From Hoeflea sp. (GTDB lineage Bacteria; Pseudomonadota; Alphaproteobacteria; Rhizobiales; Rhizobiaceae), in assembly GCF_030682515.1 (NCBI RefSeq), contig NZ_JAUXOD010000019.1, forward strand, positions 1-64,000: a stretch of DNA of 64,000 bases, given 5' to 3'. The position numbers were made by a program, and so were the translations under genes. Under the pieces are notes generated by a model. The model saw only the letters and a list, made by a program, of their open reading frames with translations. It made no database searches and was not told the DNA's origin. Within the stretch, counting starts at the first letter, position 1. Each line of letters starts with the position of its first letter. Shown here in pieces: positions 57,358 to 64,000 of this stretch.

Positions 57358-57930
57358 ATGACGGGACTGCTGATCGGACTGAAACGCAGGATACGGAAGC
57401 TTCGCGGCGACCGCGACGGCGTCGGCGCCGTCGAGTTCGCCCTCATCGCACCGGTGCTGATCATTCTCTACATGGGCTCGCTGGAAGTCTCCGTGGCCAT
57501 GTCGGTCAACAAGAAGCTGGCGCGCGCCGCCAGCACCGTGGCCGACCTCGTCACCCAGGACGAAACCGTCAACAAGGCGTTCCTTCAGTCGATGCTCAAC
57601 GTGTCGCAAAGCGTGATGACGCCGTTCCGCTCGGACGGCATCAAGGTCAAGATCACCGGGATCACGATCGACGGCGCCGGCCTTGCCAAGGCGACATGGT
57701 CCTGGCAGCAGGACAACACCAGGCCCTACACCGTCGGCTCCACCCAGAGCCTGCCCTCGGATCTGGCGATTCCCAATACGTTTCTGGTGCGCACCGAGAT
57801 CGAATTCGACCACGACCTGCTGATGGTCATGCCCGGGATCCAGGATATCGACATCCGCAAGATCCAGATGCGCAAGACCTATCATCTGCGCCAGCGCGTG
57901 GGCAGCAGCGTCACCTGCACGGATTGCTGA
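57358..57930 (+). CDS. TadE-family minor pilin/assembly protein (second)
   Basis: A 190-residue TadE-like protein. Basic residues (RRIRKLRGDRDGVGAV) precede the conserved helix EFALIAPVLIILYMGSLEVS. The periplasmic part includes KKLARAASTVADLVTQDETV and ends with a disulfide-capable CTDC. ATG 57358 with AAGGGG upstream was chosen. GTG 57304, overlapping the previous stop (GTGA), would add 18 residues and couple translation. With the first TadE it is likely co-transcribed. No TadG with a von Willebrand A domain is found next to them. Confidence 0.87.
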   Translation: MTGLLIGLKRRIRKLRGDRDGVGAVEFALIAPVLIILYMGSLEVSVAMSVNKKLARAASTVADLVTQDETVNKAFLQSMLNVSQSVMTPFRSDGIKVKITGITIDGAGLAKATWSWQQDNTRPYTVGSTQSLPSDLAIPNTFLVRTEIEFDHDLLMVMPGIQDIDIRKIQMRKTYHLRQRVGSSVTCTDC

Positions 57931-57993
57931 GCGCCCGCGCAGCCGGGCTCGAGCGGTCGGCTTGCCTGGTCTGAGCCGTGTTTCCGCGGATCG

Positions 57994-58938
57994 CTACCGC
58001 GTCGCCAGCGCGGCCGCGTCATTGCCGGGCAGCATGTCGACCAGACCCCTTATGTTGCGGTAGTCCTCCGGGCCCGGGATGGCATAGCCGCCGCCATGGA
58101 CCGGCTCGAAAATATCCAAAAGCCCCGGCGCGGATACGGGCATCCGGTCCAGAAACGACCCCAGCGCCGCAACCAGATCGTCCGGCAGCGTGCGCAGCAC
58201 CGCATGCGGGCCATAGGGGATGCGCTGCGACGACCAGACGATCCGCAACGGATCGGCGGCCTCGATGACGGGCCGGTTCCAGCCGCCAAACAGGTGGGTG
58301 ACGTCGGACCCGGCATCCCCCGGCCGGTCGGGGATCCAGCCGAAGAAGCCGTCGACATCGCCGGACCGGTAGAGCTCGATCACCGATCCGACGCTGCCCG
58401 CGCGAACCATCTCAGGCGCGTCGAGACCGCCGGTCCTGATCGCCTGCTGCGGGATCTGCCAGCCGGACACAGAGTCTTGCCCCGAATAGGCCACCTTGAG
58501 CTCGTCGACCGGCCTGGTGACGCCGTCGCGGACCACAAGCACGGACCGGAACCCGGTCGAACCATCGGCGGCGACCGGGCTTCTGAGCGCGGTGACGCAG
58601 CCGCAGACCGCATCGGTGGCGGCAAAGGACCGGGTCGAGTGAATGGCGTAGCCGACGCGTCCGCTGGCCTGCGCGTCGATCAGGGCCGCGTAGCTGCCGA
58701 GCCTGATGATCTCAACCGGGATCAGCAAGGCCGAGGCAAAGGCCGCGCGGACCGCCTCGAGCCTGACCGGACCTGTCGCCGCGACATGGGCTTCGACGAC
58801 GCCGATGCGCAGCACCGGAACCGTGTCCCGGTAGTCGGCGCGGGCGGGCGAGCCCAGGACCAGGGACACGCCGAGGCCTGCCCAGAAGAGCATCCGGACC
58901 AGGGACACGGACATGGCGGCACGCGGGATCGTCATCAT
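57994..58938 (-). CDS. PhnD-like periplasmic substrate-binding protein
   Basis: A 314-residue secreted protein of the PhnD/SsuA/transferrin-like binding-protein class. The signal peptide spans about 10-34 (ending SPARA). Features include [37 protein letters not shown] and [20 protein letters not shown]. No transporter genes are adjacent, so it may be a sensory or orphan binding protein. The ligand is unknown; the family binds phosphonate, phosphite or other oxyanions. ATG 58938 and downstream ATGs (such as that for MSVSLVRM) are possible starts. Confidence 0.75.
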   Translation of the reverse strand: MMTIPRAAMSVSLVRMLFWAGLGVSLVLGSPARADYRDTVPVLRIGVVEAHVAATGPVRLEAVRAAFASALLIPVEIIRLGSYAALIDAQASGRVGYAIHSTRSFAATDAVCGCVTALRSPVAADGSTGFRSVLVVRDGVTRPVDELKVAYSGQDSVSGWQIPQQAIRTGGLDAPEMVRAGSVGSVIELYRSGDVDGFFGWIPDRPGDAGSDVTHLFGGWNRPVIEAADPLRIVWSSQRIPYGPHAVLRTLPDDLVAALGSFLDRMPVSAPGLLDIFEPVHGGGYAIPGPEDYRNIRGLVDMLPGNDAAALATR

Positions 58939-59069
58939 GGCCGAGAGATATCACGGCCGGGCCGGATTGTGTGAACATGGTGAAAACAAGGTTACCGGCG
59001 GGGCGCCAACGCCACCCTTCCGGCGGCCGCCGAATCCGGCTAGTTTGCGGGCCGGTTGGAGACATTTCG

Positions 59070-60290
59070 ATGGCGCGTGCATTCCTGTTTGTTCTTGATT
59101 CCTTCGGTATCGGCGGGGCGCCGGACGCAGAGGCCTATGGCGATCTGGGGGCCAACACGCTCGGCCACATCGCCGAGCAGTGCGCCGGCGGGCTCGCCAA
59201 CCGGCCGGGCCTGCGCCAGGGTCCGCTGTCGCTGCCGCACATGCAGTCGCTCGGACTGGCCGAAGCCGCGCTGGCGGCCTCGGGCAACCTGCCGGCGGGA
59301 TGGGCGCGCGCAGCGCGGCCGCGCGGCATCCACGGCGCCGCCAGCGAGGTCTCGCGGGGCAAGGACACGCCATCGGGGCACTGGGAGATGACCGGGCAGC
59401 CGGTGATGTTCGAGTGGGGGTATTTCCCCGACGAGGGGCCGGCCTTCGGCCCCGAACTGGTGGCCGCGATCATGGCTGAGGGCAAGGTGCCCGGGATTCT
59501 GGGGAATTGCCACGCGTCGGGCACCGAGATCATCGCCAGTCTCGGCGCCGAGCACATGCGCACCGGCAAGCCGATCTGCTACACGTCGGCTGATTCGGTG
59601 TTCCAGATCGCCGCCCATGAGCAGAGCTTCGGGCTCGAGCGGCTGCTCGAGCTCTGCCAGGTCGTGCGCAAGCTGGTTGACCCGCTCAATATCGGCCGGG
59701 TGATCGCGCGTCCCTTCGTCGGCTCGCCGGAAAAAGGCTTCGACCGCACCGGCAACCGGAGGGATTATTCCGTCCCGCCCCCGGGGCCGACCCTGCTCGA
59801 CCAGGTCAAGGCGAGCGGGCGGCGCGTCTTCGGGGTCGGCAAGATCAGCGACATCTTCGCCCACCAGGGCGTCACCGACATGCGCAAGGCCAGCGGCAAT
59901 GCCGCCCTGTTCGAAGCCACGCTGAAGGCCGCGCAGGACGCCTCCGACGGCGATCTCGTGTTCACCAATTTCGTCGATTTCGACATGCTCTACGGCCACC
60001 GCCGCGATGTCGCCGGCTATGCCGCCGCTCTCGAAGCGCTCGACGCCATGCTGCCGCGCTTCGCCAAGCTGCTCAAGCCGGGCGACCTCGTGCTGATGAC
60101 CGCCGACCATGGATGCGACCCGACGTGGCGGGGCACGGAACACACGCGGGAACGGGTGCCTATCCTGGGCTTCGGACCCGGCGTGGCGGCCCGCGACATC
60201 GGCATCCGCTCGACCTATGCCGATGTCGGCGCGACGCTCGGCGGGCACCTGGGCCTGCCCGCAACCGCCAGCGGGACGAGCTTCCTGTGA
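59070..60290 (+). CDS. deoB: phosphopentomutase
   Basis: A 406-residue alkaline-phosphatase-superfamily enzyme interconverting (deoxy)ribose-1-P and -5-P. Metal residues sit in [16 protein letters not shown]. The phosphothreonine motif is [28 protein letters not shown] and [20 protein letters not shown] complete the second metal set. TTGGAGA precedes ATG 59070. It overlaps add by four bases (GTGA) and forms the nucleoside-salvage run with add and upp. Confidence 0.96.
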   Translation: MARAFLFVLDSFGIGGAPDAEAYGDLGANTLGHIAEQCAGGLANRPGLRQGPLSLPHMQSLGLAEAALAASGNLPAGWARAARPRGIHGAASEVSRGKDTPSGHWEMTGQPVMFEWGYFPDEGPAFGPELVAAIMAEGKVPGILGNCHASGTEIIASLGAEHMRTGKPICYTSADSVFQIAAHEQSFGLERLLELCQVVRKLVDPLNIGRVIARPFVGSPEKGFDRTGNRRDYSVPPPGPTLLDQVKASGRRVFGVGKISDIFAHQGVTDMRKASGNAALFEATLKAAQDASDGDLVFTNFVDFDMLYGHRRDVAGYAAALEALDAMLPRFAKLLKPGDLVLMTADHGCDPTWRGTEHTRERVPILGFGPGVAARDIGIRSTYADVGATLGGHLGLPATASGTSFL

Positions 60291-61258
60291 GCGGGGCCGT
60301 CAGGAAAGCCGAGCTGCACTGCCATATCGAGGGCGCGGCCTCTCCGGCGCTGGTCAGGACCCAGGCGCGCAAATATGGCGCCGATGTCTCCGGGTTTCTC
60401 GCCGGCGACGCCTATGTCTGGTCCGATTTCACCGAATTCCTCGTAGCCTATGACGGCGCGGCGGCGCTGTTTCGCACGCCGGAGGACTATGCGCTTCTGG
60501 CGCAGAGCTATCTCGAGGGCATTGCCGCCGAGAACGCCATCTATGCGGAGATCTTCGTGTCGCCGGATCACGCGGCTGCAGCCGGGCTGTCTCCGGAGAG
60601 CTATTTCGAAGGGCTCGCCCGGGGCATCGAGGCGGCCAGGGCGTCGACCGGCATCGAATGCCGGATGATCCTGGTCGGCATCCGGCATCTGGGCGCGGAG
60701 AAGGTCGAGGCGGCGGCGCGGCTGGCGGCGACACGGCCGCACGCGCTGATCACCGGCTTCGGCATGGCCGGCGAGGAGCGCTTCGGCCGCGTCGCGGATT
60801 TCGCCCGGGCCTTCGACATCGCCCGCGACGCGGGTCTCGGCATCACCATCCACGCCGGCGAGCTCGCCGGGGCCGAGAGCGTGCGCGACGCGCTCGACCA
60901 TGTGCGCCCCGCCCGGATCGGCCACGGCGTGCGCGCCAGCGAGGACGCAGGCCTGGTCAGCAGGATTGCCGACGAGGGCGTCGTTCTCGAGGTCTGTCCG
61001 GGCTCCAACCTGGCGCTCAGGCTCTACCCCGACATCCTGAGCCACCCGTTCGACCGGCTGCGGCGCGCGGGTGTCAAGGTGACGCTGAGTTCCGACGACC
61101 CGCCGCATTTTGCTTCCTCGATCGGCCATGAGTACCGGATGGCGGCGGAGGCCTGGGGCTACGATGCGGCCGAATTGACCCGCATCACCCGGACATCGAT
61201 CGAGGCGGCCTTTGTCGACGAGCCGACCCGCGCAATTCTCTTGGGACAGCTTGACTGA
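60287..61258 (+). CDS. add: adenosine deaminase
   Basis: A 323-residue enzyme deaminating (deoxy)adenosine to inosine. It starts at GTG 60287 inside the deoB stop. Zinc ligands are the paired histidines in [40 protein letters not shown] and [17 protein letters not shown] provide the catalytic His/Glu/Asp. The very short leader before the first histidine pair is normal for alphaproteobacterial Add. The product feeds purine nucleoside phosphorylase, which is not in this window. Confidence 0.94.
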   Translation: MSGAVRKAELHCHIEGAASPALVRTQARKYGADVSGFLAGDAYVWSDFTEFLVAYDGAAALFRTPEDYALLAQSYLEGIAAENAIYAEIFVSPDHAAAAGLSPESYFEGLARGIEAARASTGIECRMILVGIRHLGAEKVEAAARLAATRPHALITGFGMAGEERFGRVADFARAFDIARDAGLGITIHAGELAGAESVRDALDHVRPARIGHGVRASEDAGLVSRIADEGVVLEVCPGSNLALRLYPDILSHPFDRLRRAGVKVTLSSDDPPHFASSIGHEYRMAAEAWGYDAAELTRITRTSIEAAFVDEPTRAILLGQLD

Positions 61259-61439
61259 AACGGCTCTGGACGGTTGCCCGGACCCGCCATTCGGTGTCTA
61301 ACTCGGGACAGGCCGGCATTGCGCTTCCGCAGCTCTTCGAGCGGGAGAGGGTGACGGCGATTTTTCAGGCGGGACTTTGTCCGCGCATTGCTTGAGGCGA
61401 TCAGCGCGGCGTCCGGTCACAGCTTCAGGGCAGGGCAAC

Positions 61440-62069
61440 ATGGACGGCGTCACAGTTATCTCGCACCCGCTGGTGCAGCACAAACTCACCTTCATGCGCA
61501 AGAAGGAGACCTCGACGGCGGGCTTCCGGCGGCTCTTGCGGGAGATTTCGACGCTGATGTGCTACGAGATCACCCGCGACCTGGAACTGACCATGGAGCG
61601 GATCGAAACGCCGCTGGCCGAGATCGAATCGCCCGTGCTGGAAGGCAAGAAGCTGGTCTTTGCCTCGATCCTGCGGGCCGGCAACGGGCTGCTCGAAGGC
61701 ATGCTGGACCTGGTCCCCTCGGCCCGCGTCGCCCATATCGGGGTCTACCGCGACCACGAGACGCTGGAGGCGATCGAATATTACTTCAAGGCGCCCGAAG
61801 ACATCAGCAACCGGCTGGTGATCGTGGTCGACCCGATGCTCGCCACCGGCAATTCCTCCATCGCCTCGATCGAGAAGCTCAAGGAACGCGGCGCGCGCAA
61901 CATCCGATTCCTGTGCCTGCTGGCGGCGCCCGAAGGCATCCGCAACTTCCAGAAGGCGCATCCCGACGTGCCGATCTTCACCGCCTCCATCGACAGCCAT
62001 CTCAACGAGAAGGGCTATATCGTGCCGGGCCTGGGCGACGCCGGCGACCGGATGTACGGCACAAAGTAG
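61440..62069 (+). CDS. upp: uracil phosphoribosyltransferase
   Basis: A 209-residue enzyme converting uracil plus PRPP to [23 protein letters not shown] opens it and [16 protein letters not shown] follows. The PRPP loop is [15 protein letters not shown]. The uracil-binding C-terminus is [23 protein letters not shown] 61440 was taken over a longer frame because it gives the family N-terminus. It is 181 bp after add, so it may have its own promoter. Confidence 0.96.
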   Translation: MDGVTVISHPLVQHKLTFMRKKETSTAGFRRLLREISTLMCYEITRDLELTMERIETPLAEIESPVLEGKKLVFASILRAGNGLLEGMLDLVPSARVAHIGVYRDHETLEAIEYYFKAPEDISNRLVIVVDPMLATGNSSIASIEKLKERGARNIRFLCLLAAPEGIRNFQKAHPDVPIFTASIDSHLNEKGYIVPGLGDAGDRMYGTK

Positions 62070-62134
62070 ACCATTCGGCCGGTGGACTGGCCTCAGCCGG
62101 CCAATTCGCTGGCAGGATCCGGCAGAAGCGCGGT

Positions 62135-63145
62135 TCAGGAGAACAGCGTCAGCAGCGTCTGAGCGTTGGAATTGGCGATCGAGAGTGACTCCAGGCCCAG
62201 TTGCTGTTGCGTCTGCAGCGCCTTCAGCCTGGAGGATTCCTCATTCATGTTGGCGTCAACCAGGCGGCCGACACCCATGTCGATGCTTTGAGACAGGCTC
62301 TTCGCGAAATCGGACTGCATGTCGATCCGACCCTTCACCGCCCCGTAATTGGCGGCCTTCTCGATGGTGTATTGCAGCATCGCGTCGACGACCACGATCA
62401 TCTCGTCCAGGTCCGTATCTGTCGTTGAACTGGTGATCTCCATTTCGGTGACCGCCGGATAGCCGGCCACAGTGGGGCTCGGACTCTTGAACAGCACCCA
62501 CCAATTCGTGAAACCTGCATCAACTGCGAAATTCGGGCTGGTCGCTATTCCCAGGTCGCCGATATGCCCGGTCATGAAATCGAACATGGCCCATGTGTCG
62601 GACGGCTCGGCAACCTGAGTCTCGTCACGGAAGTCGAGCTTGATGGTCTGCACCGAAACCAGGCCGTTGCTGTCACGGGTGAAGCCGCCGACCAGGTACT
62701 TGTCCTGCGTGTTGTTGGCGGCATCGTAGGGCGTGGCGAGATAAAGCCAGTTCTGACCACTGAAGCTGGACGACTGGGCGACGCTAAGGAGCTGGTTCTT
62801 GAGTTCGGAAATCTCCTTCCAGACCTTGCTCCTGTCGACCCCCGGCTCGCGCGCGACCACGAAACGGGACTTGATCTCGTCAAGGATCTCAACGGAGGCT
62901 TCCATGCCATTGTAGGCCACGTCGACCTTGGCGGCGCTCAGGGAAAGTGCATCCTCGACGGCCGACAACGCCCTGTTGTCCGAGCGCATGGTGGTGGCAA
63001 TCGACCAGTAGGCCGCGTTGTCCGCCGCGGAGTCGACGCGAAATCCGCTGGAGACCCGGTTCTGCACGGTCTCCATGCTGCTGGCGATGCTGCGAAGGGT
63101 CTGCAGGGCGGCCGTTGCCGCGACATTGGTGTGAATACTCGTCAT
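62135..63145 (-). CDS. flagellin
   Basis: A 336-residue rhizobial-type flagellin. The conserved N-terminal D0/D1 (MTSIHTNVAATAALQTLRSI, then RVSSGFRVDSAADNAAYWSI) and C-terminal D1/D0 (RLKALQTQQQLGLESLSIAN, then SNAQTLLTLFS) flank a variable middle (about 140-235). Family members in Rhizobiaceae usually begin MTSILTNNSAM, so this copy differs slightly there. It stands alone between upp and the protease gene, with no other flagellar gene in the window. It could be an accessory flagellin or a dispersed copy. Confidence 0.93.
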   Translation of the reverse strand: MTSIHTNVAATAALQTLRSIASSMETVQNRVSSGFRVDSAADNAAYWSIATTMRSDNRALSAVEDALSLSAAKVDVAYNGMEASVEILDEIKSRFVVAREPGVDRSKVWKEISELKNQLLSVAQSSSFSGQNWLYLATPYDAANNTQDKYLVGGFTRDSNGLVSVQTIKLDFRDETQVAEPSDTWAMFDFMTGHIGDLGIATSPNFAVDAGFTNWWVLFKSPSPTVAGYPAVTEMEITSSTTDTDLDEMIVVVDAMLQYTIEKAANYGAVKGRIDMQSDFAKSLSQSIDMGVGRLVDANMNEESSRLKALQTQQQLGLESLSIANSNAQTLLTLFS

Positions 63146-63521
63146 GAAAACTCGGATTTACTCTGGGCGACAGACCAAAATCAGCTTGAATTCCAAAATA
63201 CTGACATTCCAGTCGTCACACCTGCCCCTCATATCTGGCCGGCACACCTTGGCTTGTCCTGGTACGAATTATTGCGCAGAAAAATTATCACAGTGTTAAG
63301 CAGAATTCGCAAAGCCAAGGCCGGTGTTGCGATCCCGCTCGGCGGCCGTTCCCACCCGAAATGACACCCTCCCTTGCGCTGGCCTTGCATCCCCTTCGAA
63401 ACCGCGCGCCCCGTAGGATCCGGTTAACCAGTCATGGCGATTCCCGATCGAAAAGATCGGCAATTCACGGAGTATTAGTCTCGAGCAACTTGAATCGGCA
63501 GGACCAACCAAAGGTACCGGC
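63146..63521. other. AT-richer promoter region between flagellin and protease genes
   Basis: No gene is supported in this 376 bp. The part next to the flagellin (63170-63310) is markedly AT-rich, as expected for a strong flagellin promoter and leader. Around 63443-63462 an inverted repeat CCGATC-GAAAA-GATCGG lies about 60 bp before the protease start. No sigma-28 or sigma-54 box could be assigned with confidence. Confidence 0.5.
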
Positions 63522-64000
63522 ATGTTCAAGAACCTTTTCATCATCTGCTGCGCCGTGCTGGCCGTGTCGGGCCTGCCCTATTACGCCCAGGATATCTCGG
63601 CGTTCCTGTCACCCAATGCCGGCCTCGAGGAGGCGACCGCGCCGCAGGTCGCAGCCTCCGTGCAGCCCGCCCCCGCCAGGCCGGTCGCCCATTACGCGAC
63701 CGGGGTCAGGGCCGCCAGCATCCCGCTGAACAACGGCCAGTTCAGCGCAGATTTCCAGCTCAACGGCCGCTCGGTGCGCGGCCTTGTCGACACCGGCGCC
63801 ACCTATGTGGCCATCAACCGGACGACGGCGCGCACGCTCGGGATTGCGCTTTCGGCCACCGATTTCAAGCACCAGGTGCGCACCGCCAACGGCCTGACCA
63901 ACGCCGCGCTGGTCACCATCGACCGCATCCATGTGGGCTCGATCTCGGTGAACGGCGTCGAAGCCTTCGTGCTGGGCGACGAGGCGCTGTCGTCGACCCT
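63522..64000 (+). CDS. TIGR02281 family retropepsin-like aspartic protease (partial)
   Basis: The first 159 codons of a membrane-anchored clan AA aspartic protease; the window ends before the stop codon. An N-terminal helix (FKNLFIICCAVLAVSGLPYY) is followed by an Ala/Pro-rich linker. The protease domain has SIPLNNGQFSADFQLNGRSV and the catalytic signature GLVDTGATYVAINRT, with Asp in DTG. It probably acts in the periplasm as a dimer. Its natural substrate is unknown. Confidence 0.88.
   Translation, partial: MFKNLFIICCAVLAVSGLPYYAQDISAFLSPNAGLEEATAPQVAASVQPAPARPVAHYATGVRAASIPLNNGQFSADFQLNGRSVRGLVDTGATYVAINRTTARTLGIALSATDFKHQVRTANGLTNAALVTIDRIHVGSISVNGVEAFVLGDEALSST

Overview
The window is high-GC chromosomal DNA from an alphaproteobacterium. 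It most resembles the Hyphomicrobiales (Rhizobiales: Rhizobium, Agrobacterium and Hoeflea-like lineages). The support is a class II EPSP synthase closely resembling the Agrobacterium CP4 type, a rhizobial-type flagellin, a RIME1-like intergenic palindrome, a TIGR02300 acidic protein divergent from aroA, and a complete Caulobacter/Agrobacterium-type cpa/tad pilus locus. The genus is not resolved.

Layout. 1-3.75 kb is a phage-like accessory segment: a serine resolvase with a well-formed Tn3-type res site, one podovirus-like structural protein and one unknown protein. It ends against the 3' end of a tRNA-Ser gene, and its left end lies outside the window. 3.8-7.3 kb holds core genes: a small membrane protein, an MsrA homologue lacking all three redox cysteines, a BMP-family periplasmic binding protein and a short RNase D. 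7.3-7.9 kb is a repeat-rich gap. 7.9-13.1 kb is a minus-strand aroA/cmk/rpsA cluster with a thioredoxin-fold isomerase and a PaiB-like gene inserted. A TIGR02300 gene, tRNA-Ala(GGC) and a small toxin-antitoxin island (higA with a higB remnant, divergent from parDE) follow. 15.6-23.4 kb has a HAD-UbiA/DprE1-like pair, gpsA, and a GDP-mannose pair (guanylyltransferase fused to an AGE isomerase, plus phosphomannomutase).

23.4-35.3 kb is housekeeping: an EmrE-type SMR, aldehyde dehydrogenase, lytic transglycosylase, RidA, the dnaX-ybaB-recR operon, 4.5S RNA, a HIT protein, NudC, PheA, KdsB and an anchored cytochrome c. 35.4-45.1 kb holds yejABEF, ghrA, a cytoplasmic NlpC/P60 (YkfC-like) peptidase with a MarR regulator, and an M17 aminopeptidase. 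Together these look like a muropeptide uptake and degradation module. 45.2-57.9 kb is the Tad/Flp pilus locus: tadD, cpaABCDEF-tadBC, two near-identical Flp pilins with matching promoter regions, a stand-alone secretin N-domain protein and two TadE-like minor pilins. 58-62 kb has an orphan PhnD-like binding protein and the nucleoside-salvage run deoB-add-upp. The window ends with a lone flagellin and the start of a TIGR02281 retropepsin-like protease.

Most of the window is ordinary chromosome. The strongest unusual signals are the cysteine-less MsrA homologue, the intact resolvase/res pair in a phage-like segment next to tRNA-Ser, the half DPA-type (DprE1/UbiA) pathway, the paired palindromes beside recR, and the duplicated pilin promoters. 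No CRISPR array, transposase gene or riboswitch was seen.
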